Source: Thermoanaerobaculia bacterium
GTDB taxonomy: Bacteria > Acidobacteriota > Thermoanaerobaculia > Multivoradales > UBA5704
Direction: 5' to 3'
DNA length: 11,999 bases
NCBI GenBank assembly: GCA_025937035.1
Contig: JAICSG010000058.1
Coordinates: 1-11,999 of the forward strand
Shown here piece by piece: positions 1 through 5,886 of the stretch (within the stretch, counting starts at the first letter, position 1; each line of letters starts with the position of its first letter). The notes beneath the pieces are model-generated. The model was not told where the DNA came from and made no database searches. It worked only from the letters and a program-made list of their open reading frames with translations. Made by a program: the position numbers and the translations under genes.

Positions 1-1044
1 CACCGAGGTGTCCGACGGGCTGTTGCCGGTGATGTAGCGCAGGCTCGGAGAGCCGGGGACGGCCGGGCTGGACGGGTTGCAGCAGCGCGCCGCCCCGCAG
101 GTGAAGGTGTTCGAGAAAGGATCACAGACGCCGTTGCCGTTGACCGAGCAGCCCAGCACGTTGTTGACATCGCACTCGGTGCCGGTCTGCGGGCCGTACT
201 TGGTGGTCGAGAATCCTGGGGTCTGGGTCGCCGATTTCGCCACCTGATCGATCGGCATCGTCAGCACCATGGCGGCGCCGGCCCCGAGGGTGGACGAGGC
301 GAAGAAGTCGACTGCGGCCCCGTTCGATCCCCCTTCATTGATATTGAGGAAGTAGTAATCGAAAGCCCGGTTCGAGGTGTCGTAGATCCAGTTATAACGG
401 GTCGTGGCGTTGCCGCCCCGCCGGTTGGCCGTATAGAGGCCGGTTCCGAGCTGGGTCGAATCCGCCCAGTTGACGCCGTAGATCAGGGGATTGATCGTCC
501 GCCGGTCGAGGGTGGGATCGACGGCGACCGTCACCGGGCCCGGAGGCGGCAGATTCGCCTGGATCAGCTCGATGTCGTCCACGTAGGCGGTCGCCTGGTT
601 GCCGCCCGAATTGTCCTGGAAGACGATGCCGTCGAAGCTGGCCGCCGTGACGCCCAGGTCGGCCCAGGTGACCGTCATCTGGGTCCAGGCCGAGGGGAGC
701 GGCGTCAGGTCCTTGCTGCCGGCCTCGGCGCCGTTGCTGTAGATCACCAGCCGCACGGCCTGATTGCCGCCGGCGCCGTTGATCCAGAAGCGCACCGCCG
801 TGTAGTTGGAGACCGCGCCGGGGCTGTTGTGGAAGTAGAGCCCCGCCCAGGCGTCCGGCTCCCAGGAGATGGCCTTGGGCGCGCTCTGGTAGATCGCCGT
901 CTGCGCCAGGTTGCGCGTCGCCCATCCCCAGTCCTGCCAGCCGTTCTGGAGCGCGTTGTCGTAGACGGTCACCGTCGCCGCCGCGAGAGGAGCGGCGGCG
1001 ACCACGAACACGACCAACAGGGAACGGCGAAGGGCTCTGCACAC
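1..1044 (-). CDS. Secreted glycoside hydrolase family 44 (endoglucanase/xyloglucanase-like), C-terminus beyond the window
   Basis: The gene encodes an exported glycanase. Only the first 348 residues are in the window, because the reading frame runs off position 1. Residues 1-23 form a signal peptide with an arginine-containing start, a hydrophobic core and an Ala-rich cleavage site. Residues 24-165 look like a beta-sandwich carbohydrate-binding domain with many aromatics and a YVDDIEL ending. A Pro-rich linker (about 164-170) leads to the GH44 catalytic domain, recognised from INPLIYGVNWAD (184-195) and RRGGNATTRYNW (208-219). GH44 enzymes cleave beta-1,4-glucans such as cellulose and xyloglucan; the catalytic glutamates should lie in the missing part. 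I chose the GTG start because GGAGGAGG lies 6 nt upstream; an in-frame ATG 21 nt further up would precede this site. Residues 291-322 carry six cysteines in an insertion-like stretch. The gene follows the cytochrome c gene on the same strand after 83 nt. Confidence 0.82.
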   Translation of the reverse strand, partial: MCRALRRSLLVVFVVAAAPLAAATVTVYDNALQNGWQDWGWATRNLAQTAIYQSAPKAISWEPDAWAGLYFHNSPGAVSNYTAVRFWINGAGGNQAVRLVIYSNGAEAGSKDLTPLPSAWTQMTVTWADLGVTAASFDGIVFQDNSGGNQATAYVDDIELIQANLPPPGPVTVAVDPTLDRRTINPLIYGVNWADSTQLGTGLYTANRRGGNATTRYNWIYDTSNRAFDYYFLNINEGGSNGAAVDFFASSTLGAGAAMVLTMPIDQVAKSATQTPGFSTTKYGPQTGTECDVNNVLGCSVNGNGVCDPFSNTFTCGAARCCNPSSPAVPGSPSLRYITGNSPSDTSV

Positions 1045-1050
1045 GGCCGG

Positions 1051-1058
1051 CCTCCTCC
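1051..1058 (-). promoter_or_regulatory. Shine-Dalgarno site fixing the GTG start of the GH44 gene
   Basis: On the minus strand GGAGGAGG is followed by 6 nt and then GTG. The in-frame ATG at 1065 lies upstream of this site and cannot use it, so the GTG at 1044 is preferred. Confidence 0.7.
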
Positions 1059-1127
1059 AGGACATCGACGAATAGAAGACCGTCGAAGTCTCTCACAGAA
1101 GGCCGGCCGGGAAAAGACGGGCTCTCC

Positions 1128-2438
1128 CTATAGCGACTTCAGAAACTCCACCAGATCGCCCTTCTGAGCCTCGGTCAGGTGCAGCCCGAAGTGGCTGTCG
1201 TAGTGATCGACCACGTCGCGCAGGGTGGCGAAGCGGCCGTCGTGGTAGTAGCCCCCCTTGCTGTGCGACCAGAGCCCCTTGAGCGGCGTGGTGCGGTAGT
1301 GGCCGTCCGGCGAGCGGTCGGCCTGGAAGGAGTCGATGCCGATCTCCTCGGGCGTGTGGCGGTTCCAGCCCGGCTCGGTGTAGAGGGGCGGCACGTGGCA
1401 CTTGGCGCAGCCCGCCGTGGTGAAGACGGTCTTGCCGCGGCCGGCCGCCGCCGGGTCGAAGCTGCCGGCCGGCGGAGTTGGCGCCGGGATGGCGAGCTGA
1501 TAGACCTGCAGCGACGCCAGCTTGGGCGTGATGAAGTCGTGCTCGCTCTGCACGTCGAAGAAGCCGTTCCGGGCCGCGATGGGGAACTTCACGGGGTCGT
1601 TCAGGCGGGGGTCCCAGAACCGCCCCTGGCCGTGCATCTCCAGATTGGCCACGAAAGCGTTCCAATAGGTGACCGATCCCCAGCCGGTGAAGGTGTGGCC
1701 GTCGACGCCGGCGAGGCCGAAGGCGGGCGGGATCAGCGTCGCCGCGGTCTTGCCGTCCGGCCGGAAGGCCTTGCCGTCCAGGAACAGCTCGGCGTCGAAC
1801 CGCCCCGGCCCCCAGCTCTGGAGGTCCGTGTGCACGGTCGCCACGTCCACGCCCAGGAGGCTCGCCACCGGCTGGAGGTTGGGGGCGAGATTGACGATCG
1901 CGCCGACGTTGAGGTCCCGGTTCGCCCAGCCGTCGAGGCGCTTGCCGATCCCCGGCGCCACGGAATTGTCGACCGTCGAGTGGCAGAGGGCGCAGGTGAT
2001 GCCGGCCGCGCGCAGGGTCCCGTTCTGATTGAAGAAGCCGCGCACGCCGACCACGGCGTTGCGCCGGAGCAGCTCCGCGGTGACCGCCGGATCGTCGAGG
2101 TTGGCGTGGGCGAGGATGCCCGGTGGGAGGGCGTCGGAGTCGACCTTGAGCCCGACCGTGAGGGCGGTGCGGGGGCTCACCGTCTTGAGGGCCTCGTGGA
2201 TGCCGAGGATCCGGCTCCAGAACACCTGATCGCCGAACGTGTCATAGCGGAAGGTCTGGCGCCCCTCGTCGACCATCCGGCTGGCGTTGGCGGCGATGGG
2301 GTCGTCCGGGGCCGCCGCCCCGCGCCGCTCACCCGCCAGGGCCAGCGGCGCGAGGGCGAGCAGCAGCAGCGCGAGCAGCAGCAGGGCGCCGGCCGCCGCG
2401 GCTTTCGAAAACAGCAGAGCTCTCTCTTTGCGTGCCAT
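1128..2438 (-). CDS. Exported dihaem cytochrome c (MauG/CcpA-like C-terminal domain)
   Basis: The predicted product is a 436-residue exported cytochrome with two covalent haem c sites. A signal peptide with a long Leu/Ala core covers about residues 1-36. Haem motifs are CALCH at 149-153 and CAKCH at 344-348. The C-terminal part (YRTTPLKGLW at 381-390, then YYHDGRFATL) matches the layout of dihaem peroxidase/MauG family members, although the protein is longer than a simple CcpA and its N-terminal half is divergent. Substrate and redox partner cannot be told; peroxide reduction or periplasmic electron transfer are both possible. I chose the ATG at 2438 because AAGGAGG lies 9 nt upstream; an ATG at 2501 in frame has no such site and precedes the signal peptide by 21 polar residues. 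A promoter-like element at 2511-2550 is shared with the DoxX-sigma operon. The GH44 gene follows after 83 nt and may be co-transcribed. Confidence 0.85.
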   Translation of the reverse strand: MARKERALLFSKAAAAGALLLLALLLLALAPLALAGERRGAAAPDDPIAANASRMVDEGRQTFRYDTFGDQVFWSRILGIHEALKTVSPRTALTVGLKVDSDALPPGILAHANLDDPAVTAELLRRNAVVGVRGFFNQNGTLRAAGITCALCHSTVDNSVAPGIGKRLDGWANRDLNVGAIVNLAPNLQPVASLLGVDVATVHTDLQSWGPGRFDAELFLDGKAFRPDGKTAATLIPPAFGLAGVDGHTFTGWGSVTYWNAFVANLEMHGQGRFWDPRLNDPVKFPIAARNGFFDVQSEHDFITPKLASLQVYQLAIPAPTPPAGSFDPAAAGRGKTVFTTAGCAKCHVPPLYTEPGWNRHTPEEIGIDSFQADRSPDGHYRTTPLKGLWSHSKGGYYHDGRFATLRDVVDHYDSHFGLHLTEAQKGDLVEFLKSL

Positions 2439-2510
2439 GGTGCCTCTCCTCCTTTGCAAGGTTTTTCCGTGGTCCCCGGGCCGGGGCTCCTGGATGGACA
2501 ACCTGCACGC

Positions 2511-2550
2511 GTACAGAGCGCGATGGGGCGGAAACGTTACAGCCCGAACG
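2511..2550 (-). promoter_or_regulatory. Putative ECF-type promoter of the cytochrome c gene
   Basis: On the minus strand CGTTCGGGCTGTAACGT (2550 to 2534) is followed after 15 nt by CTCTGTAC (2518 to 2511). The element at 4363-4402 upstream of the DoxX-sigma operon has the same two boxes, identical over TGTAACGT and CTCTGTAC with the same spacer length, and agrees at 15 of 17 bases in the upstream box. TGTAAC with a box about 16 nt downstream is the form expected of an ECF sigma promoter. A transcript from here would start near 2505 and have a leader of about 65 nt. That the sigma factor encoded in this window uses it is inference. Confidence 0.6.
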
Positions 2551-2639
2551 CACCATTGTCCTGGAGCGGATAGGTAGCCTGGAGATGGATCGACCAGCCG
2601 GTGACAGCCGCTCAGGCATCGTGGCGCGCAAGGTCGGAG

Positions 2640-2738
2640 CGGCTTGAGGCCCGAAGGGCCGCTCTAACTTAGCCCAGGGCATCGCCCTGGGACTGAGGCG
2701 GAAGATCTATTCCGAGGCGGCCTGAAAGGCCGCGCTAG
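2640..2738 (+). repeat. Left 99-nt REP-like inverted repeat of the transposase unit (three hairpins)
   Basis: This 99-nt block matches the reverse complement of 3380-3478 at 93 of 99 positions by hand alignment, with the outer 53 bases (2640-2692) identical. It contains three palindromes: GGCCC-GAA-GGGCC, CCCAGGGC-ATC-GCCCTGGG and GCGGCCT-GAA-AGGCCGC. Weaker similarity, broken by small gaps, continues outward to about 2623. Such hairpin arrays next to a single Y1 transposase are typical of REP sequences linked to RAYT genes. Confidence 0.85.
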
Positions 2739-2866
2739 TTGTCCGTGCGGTGGCGGGAGGAACAATCCGGAGCAGATCAAGAAGGGTGGGACAGACCGTC
2801 TTCAAGGTAGAATTTGTTCCGACTTCTCGAGATGTTGAGAGCGTGAGTGTCCTGAAAGGAGAACGA

Positions 2867-3319
2867 ATGTCTCAATCCCTGTCCCGTATCTTGGTGCATC
2901 TGGTTTTCAGCACGAAGAATCGCGAAAGGTTTCTGACTCCTGAGCTCGGCAACGAGCTCCATCCATATCTTGCAACCGTGTTGCGCGAGGACGGCTGTCC
3001 GGCGTTGGAGGTAGGAGGGGTCGAAGATCACGTCCATTTGCTGTTCGGCCTGTCACGAACCCGGACGGTGGCACAGGTAGTGGAGACAGTGAAGACCAGC
3101 TCGTCCAAATGGATCAAGACCAAAGGATCGGGCTTCGCGGAGTTTCATTGGCAGGCAGGCTATGGCGCTTTCTCTGTTGGCCAGTCGAACGTCGATGCGG
3201 TGGCTCGATACATCCAGGATCAGGCGGAGCACCATCGGAAGACGACATTCCAGAAGGAGTACCGGCGATTTCTAAAGCTGTATCAGGTTCCATACGACGA
3301 GAAATACGTCTGGGATTGA
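2867..3319 (+). CDS. REP-associated/IS200-like Y1 (HUH) transposase
   Basis: The product is a 150-residue single-domain Y1 transposase, the usual full length for the family. It cuts and joins single-stranded DNA through a 5'-phosphotyrosine link. The HUH metal-binding motif is HVH at residues 55-57 within GGVEDHVHLL. The likely catalytic tyrosine is Y115 in the helix VARYIQDQ, with Q119 close by, and the protein ends in the family-typical YDEKYVWD. I chose the ATG at 2867 because AAGGAG lies just upstream and the family starts with MSQSL; an in-frame ATG at 2750 would add 39 unrelated residues. No accessory TnpB or IscB gene is adjacent. The gene is intact and its base composition is visibly less GC-rich than its neighbours. 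The flanking inverted hairpin arrays support a RAYT role. It could alternatively be a plain IS200-group TnpA. Confidence 0.88.
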   Translation: MSQSLSRILVHLVFSTKNRERFLTPELGNELHPYLATVLREDGCPALEVGGVEDHVHLLFGLSRTRTVAQVVETVKTSSSKWIKTKGSGFAEFHWQAGYGAFSVGQSNVDAVARYIQDQAEHHRKTTFQKEYRRFLKLYQVPYDEKYVWD

Positions 3320-3379
3320 GGTTCGATATGCCGCGCGTCCCTTGGGGCTCGATGTTGGTGAGAGATCCGGGCCCTTGAG

Positions 3380-3478
3380 CTAGCGCGGCCTTTCAGGCCG
3401 CCTCGGGATCGATTTTCCGCCTTCATCCCAGGGCGATGCCCTGGGCTAAGTTAGAGCGGCCCTTCGGGCCTCAAGCCG
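3380..3478 (-). repeat. Right 99-nt REP-like inverted repeat of the transposase unit
   Basis: This is the inverted partner of 2640-2738, differing at 6 of 99 positions, all in the inner half. It carries the same three hairpins in mirror order. It lies 60 nt after the transposase stop and 41 nt before the 3' end of the convergent PhyH gene, so its hairpins could also end or protect transcripts from both sides. A further small palindrome, CCGGAA-6 nt-TTCCGG, lies just outside at 3487-3504. Confidence 0.85.
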
Positions 3479-3519
3479 ACCTCGCGCCGGAACCGTGATT
3501 CCGGACCGGGAGCGACCGC

Positions 3520-4314
3520 TCAGGAAGGCTGGAACAGGTCGACCGGCACGCCGGTACCGGCGCCGAAGTAGGAGCGGGAGTTGGCGCCCGGGAGGGCGAA
3601 TCCGTTGATGGCGATCCGCCGGGGGGCGTCGCCGCGGTTCTCGGCGCTGCGGTGGACGACGTAGGGGCCGAAGAAGGCGGCGCTCCCGGCCTTGAGGAGC
3701 GCGGGCACTCCGGGGCGGTCCCGGTAGTCGCTCCGCACCGCGGCGGGATCGAGATGCCCCTGCCGGCCACTGCCCGGGAAGAAGATCAGCGGGCCGTTAT
3801 CGGGCGTCGTATCGTCGATCGCCACCACGGTCTGCACGTAGCTGCCGCGGCCGTCGACGTCGCGCCACTCGGGGGTGCCGTAGCGGCGGTGCTCGCTGTC
3901 CTGGTGGGGCTCGAACTCCAGCCCGTCGTTGGGGTACTTGGCGTGGAGCTGGTTGAGGAGCTGGACCGCCTGGGAGGAGCCGAGGAGCTGGCCCACGATC
4001 GAGGTGAGCCGCGCGTCCCGCCCGCAGGCCAGGAACGACGGCTCGCACCCGCCCGCCCAGACGACCCGCAGCAGCCGCGTGGAGCCGTTCGAGCCGCCGA
4101 AGACGAACTGGCTGCCGCCGTGCTCGATCTTGCGCTCCCCCGCCGCCGGATCGGCCGCGGGAAGGCCCGCCGCGATCTCCCGGCCCAGGGCGCGGATCCG
4201 CTCCGCGGCCTCGGCCATCTCCTCCACCTCCTCGCGCGAGAAGAGGCTCTCGATGATGAGGTAGCCGTCGTCATGGAAACGACGGAGGTCGGACGGGGAC
4301 AACTGGTAAATCAT
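3520..4314 (-). CDS. Phytanoyl-CoA dioxygenase (PhyH) family Fe(II)/2-oxoglutarate oxygenase
   Basis: The 264-residue protein has the fold signature of PhyH-type oxygenases, which hydroxylate small molecules using Fe(II), O2 and 2-oxoglutarate. The start SPSDLRRFHDDGYLIIESLFS is typical of the family. The iron site is H137-x-D139 in EPHQDSEH and H221 in VVHRSAENRG, and R232 or R233 (APRRIAINGF) is placed to bind 2-oxoglutarate. NGPLIFFPGSGRQGH (173-187) is another family block. There is no signal peptide, so it is cytoplasmic. The true substrate is unknown. The gene diverges from the DoxX-sigma operon. Its start has no Shine-Dalgarno sequence, but a good promoter (TTGAAA-17-TACAAT) ends only 13 nt before the ATG, so the messenger is probably almost leaderless. 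Confidence 0.85.
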   Translation of the reverse strand: MIYQLSPSDLRRFHDDGYLIIESLFSREEVEEMAEAAERIRALGREIAAGLPAADPAAGERKIEHGGSQFVFGGSNGSTRLLRVVWAGGCEPSFLACGRDARLTSIVGQLLGSSQAVQLLNQLHAKYPNDGLEFEPHQDSEHRRYGTPEWRDVDGRGSYVQTVVAIDDTTPDNGPLIFFPGSGRQGHLDPAAVRSDYRDRPGVPALLKAGSAAFFGPYVVHRSAENRGDAPRRIAINGFALPGANSRSYFGAGTGVPVDLFQPS

Positions 4315-4327
4315 AAAGCTGGGTGGG

Positions 4328-4356
4328 ATTGTACAGCATGGTATGTGCAATTTCAA
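4328..4356 (-). promoter_or_regulatory. Housekeeping-type promoter of the PhyH gene, with an overlapping inverted repeat
   Basis: On the minus strand TTGAAA (4356-4351) and TACAAT (4333-4328) are separated by exactly 17 nt, each one mismatch from consensus. Transcription would start near 4321, only about 7 nt before the ATG. The interval also reads as an imperfect inverted repeat on the plus strand, ATTGTACA-8 nt-TGTGCAAT (4328-4351), with 7 of 8 arm positions pairing. This could be an operator, but the symmetry may be accidental. Confidence 0.6.
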
Positions 4357-4362
4357 ATAGGC

Positions 4363-4402
4363 CGTCCGGGTTGTAACGTCCGCCGCCCTCGCCACTCTGT
4401 AC
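4363..4402 (+). promoter_or_regulatory. Putative ECF-type promoter of the DoxX-sigma operon (autoregulation)
   Basis: CGTCCGGGTTGTAACGT (4363-4379) is followed after 15 nt by CTCTGTAC (4395-4402). The same architecture lies upstream of the cytochrome c gene. Here it sits just before the ribosome-binding site AAAGGAGG (4408-4415), implying a very short leader. Position directly before a sigma-factor operon suggests self-activation, as is common for ECF sigma factors. No third copy was found by eye in the window. Confidence 0.62.
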
Positions 4403-4422
4403 AGGCGAAAGGAGGCATCCCA

Positions 4423-4848
4423 ATGCCTGTAACGCAATCGAATCTGGACTCGCTCTACCGCCCCTTGTGGCTGACCTACGGCTTGGTCCCCCTGCTCGCG
4501 GGGCTCGACAAGTTCTTCAACCTGCTCACCGACTGGCCGAAATATCTGAGCCCCTGGATCGCACATCTGCTGCCGGTCTCGGCCCAGACCTTCATGTACG
4601 CCGTGGGGGTCATCGAGATCGTGGTCGGCCTGCTGGTGCTCACGCGCTGGACGCGGCTGGGAGCCTGGATCGCCGCCGCCTGGCTGGTGCTCATCGCGCT
4701 GAACCTCATCACCCTCGGCCTGTTCGACATCGCGGTCCGGGATCTGGCGATGTCGGTCGGCGCCTACACCCTCGCCCGCCTCGCCGAGATCCGGCAGGAG
4801 TCGCCCGCGGCGGTGCCGGCCTCCGCTCTGCGGACGAGCCGGGCGTAG
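4423..4848 (+). CDS. DoxX-like four-helix membrane protein
   Basis: The protein has 141 residues and four predicted membrane segments (about 15-31, 55-75, 79-99 and 103-120). LVPLLAGLDKFFNLLTDWPKYL near the start and VGVIEIVVGLLVL in the second helix fit the DoxX/DoxD-like group of small membrane proteins; the biochemical role of this branch is not known. The ATG at 4423 has AAAGGAGG 7 nt upstream. The sigma factor gene follows after only 15 nt, so the two are almost certainly co-transcribed. A membrane protein in one operon with an ECF sigma factor, with no recognisable anti-sigma gene beside it, makes it a candidate sensor or regulator of the sigma factor, or its redox-related target. That role is inference. 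Confidence 0.8.
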   Translation: MPVTQSNLDSLYRPLWLTYGLVPLLAGLDKFFNLLTDWPKYLSPWIAHLLPVSAQTFMYAVGVIEIVVGLLVLTRWTRLGAWIAAAWLVLIALNLITLGLFDIAVRDLAMSVGAYTLARLAEIRQESPAAVPASALRTSRA

Positions 4849-4863
4849 ACTGGGGGCCTGACG

Positions 4864-5559
4864 ATGAGCCAGCCAGCCCTCCAACCCGTTGCCGTGCCCA
4901 CGGCCCTCTCCGACGAGGAGGTCGTGGCGCGCGTGCTGGAAGGGGATACCTCGCTCTTCGAGATCCTGATGCGGCGCTACAACCAGCGGCTCTTCCGGGT
5001 GTCCCGCGGCATCCTGGCGGACGACGCCGAGGCCGAGGACGTGGTGCAGGAGGCTTGGCTGCGGGCCTTCCGCGAGCTCAGCCGTTTCCGTGGCGAGGCC
5101 CGCTTCTCCACCTGGCTCACCCGCATCGCCAGCTACGAGGCGCTGGCCCGCGCCAGCAAGCGGCGGCGGCTGGTGCCGATTTCGTCCCCCATGACGGGCG
5201 GAGGCGACGGCGGCGATCCTCCCGAGCCGCCGGCGGCTACTCCTGGCCCCGAGCGGGACCTGGAGAACCGCGAGCTCCAGGCCCTCCTCCAGCAGGCCGT
5301 GGAGGTGCTCCCCGATCCGCTGCGGGCCGTCTTCTGCCTGCGCGAGATCGAGCTCCTCTCGACCGAGGAGACCGCGGACGCCCTCGGCCTCACGCTGGAG
5401 AACGTGCGGGTGCGCCTGCACCGGGCCAAGCGGAGCCTGCGGCAGACCCTCGACGAGAGGATCGGACGCGAGGTGCGCCGGCTCTATCTCTTCGACGGCG
5501 CCCGCTGCGACCGGATCGTGGAGAGGGTCTTCGCCGCCCTCGACGCTCAGCCCCGGTGA
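4864..5559 (+). CDS. ECF-type RNA polymerase sigma factor
   Basis: The 231-residue protein has the two ECF domains. Region 2 spans about 28-95, with DDAEAEDVVQEAWLRAF (53-69) for core binding and FRGEARFSTWLTRIA for the -10 contact. A Gly/Pro-rich linker covers about 108-132. Region 4 spans about 140-195, with the helix-turn-helix LSTEETADALGLTLENVRVRLHRAKRSLR. A C-terminal tail with a single Cys (C215 in DGARCDRIVERV) extends past region 4. The gene is 15 nt downstream of the DoxX-like gene; only a weak G-rich stretch precedes the ATG, so translation may depend on coupling. No anti-sigma gene follows: the next gene is convergent and overlaps its last 13 nt. The element at 4363-4402 suggests autoregulation, and the matching one at 2511-2550 suggests the cytochrome c gene is a target. 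Confidence 0.92.
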   Translation: MSQPALQPVAVPTALSDEEVVARVLEGDTSLFEILMRRYNQRLFRVSRGILADDAEAEDVVQEAWLRAFRELSRFRGEARFSTWLTRIASYEALARASKRRRLVPISSPMTGGGDGGDPPEPPAATPGPERDLENRELQALLQQAVEVLPDPLRAVFCLREIELLSTEETADALGLTLENVRVRLHRAKRSLRQTLDERIGREVRRLYLFDGARCDRIVERVFAALDAQPR

Positions 5560-5786
5560 TGATGCCGGTGGTGGCGCCGGTGATGACGGCGAACATAGTG
5601 CCGCCGGTGGTGGCGGTGATGGGTGGTCGTGTGATGGACCGTCACTCCCGGCAACGGAGGGGGAGGCGGCGGCGCGGGCAGGCCCGGGGGCGCTGGAGGC
5701 GCCGGCAGCTGCGGGCTGGCGGACGAGGCCGCGGGAGCGATCCCCGCGCACAGCATGGCGATCAGGACGTATTTTGAAGCTCGCAT
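5547..5786 (-). CDS. Small secreted Pro-rich, His/Arg-rich protein
   Basis: This 79-residue protein has three zones. A signal peptide (MRASKYVLIAMLCAG, to about residue 23) is followed by a Pro/Leu/Ala-rich stretch (about 24-47), then a tail (about 48-79) with 14 histidines and 9 arginines, mostly in HH and RR pairs. It was not assigned to a family. The His clusters could bind metal ions such as Ni, Cu or Zn outside the cytoplasm, and the charge could bind polyanions; both are inference. The start is well supported: AGGAGGTGA lies on the minus strand 4 nt before the ATG. Its 3' end overlaps that of the sigma gene by 13 nt tail to tail. Because low-complexity GC-rich DNA can create such open frames by chance, the strong ribosome-binding site and the clear signal peptide are the main reasons to accept it. 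Confidence 0.68.
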   Translation of the reverse strand: MRASKYVLIAMLCAGIAPAASSASPQLPAPPAPPGLPAPPPPPPLPGVTVHHTTTHHRHHRRHYVRRHHRRHHRHHHRG

Positions 5787-5790
5787 ACGG

Positions 5791-5799
5791 TCACCTCCT
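5791..5799 (-). promoter_or_regulatory. Near-perfect Shine-Dalgarno site of the His-rich protein gene
   Basis: The minus strand reads AGGAGGTGA, 4 nt before the ATG at 5786. It complements the 16S rRNA tail over nine bases and is the main evidence that this low-complexity frame is translated. Confidence 0.7.
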
Positions 5800-5807
5800 G
5801 GAGATAT

Positions 5808-5830
5808 GGCGGGAGCGCGAGGCTCCCGCC
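5808..5830 (-). terminator. Strong hairpin after the M2 peptidase gene (terminator-like, no U-tract)
   Basis: GGCGGGAGC and GCTCCCGCC form a perfect 9-bp stem around a 5-nt loop. It lies between the 3' end of the M2 peptidase gene and the start of the His-rich protein gene on the same strand. There is no T-run on either side, so it may stabilise a messenger end or limit readthrough rather than act as a classical terminator. Confidence 0.4.
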
Positions 5831-5886
5831 ACGATGCGAGCTTTGCCAGATGGATGCCAGCTCCGGGACGGGCCGGCGTCAGCGCC

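Larger units (their letters stand above)
2640..3478 (+). mobile_element. RAYT/IS200-like element: Y1 transposase between inverted hairpin-rich ends
   Basis: The unit is 839 bp: a 99-nt inverted repeat, a 128-nt leader, one transposase gene, a 60-nt tail and the matching inverted repeat. Classical IS200/IS605 ends are subterminal hairpins without terminal inverted repeats, so the paired ends here fit the RAYT/REP type better. No target-site duplication was seen, as expected for HUH transposases. The unit sits between the cytochrome c and PhyH genes and interrupts neither. Confidence 0.72.

Noticed and set aside
1179..2573. Long plus-strand open frame opposite the cytochrome c gene
   Set aside because: It is antisense to a well-supported gene with signal peptide and two haem motifs, and its translation is Gly/Arg/Val-rich without any domain.
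4427..4460. Third copy of the ECF-like element (TGTAACGC then CTCTACC)
   Set aside because: It lies inside the DoxX coding start, has a 17-nt spacer instead of 15 and lacks the upstream CGGG box, so it is probably chance.
4315..5751. N-terminal extension of the PhyH frame through the sigma factor region
   Set aside because: The frame is open only by GC bias; the extension is antisense to the DoxX and sigma genes, and PhyH homology starts at the ATG at 4314.
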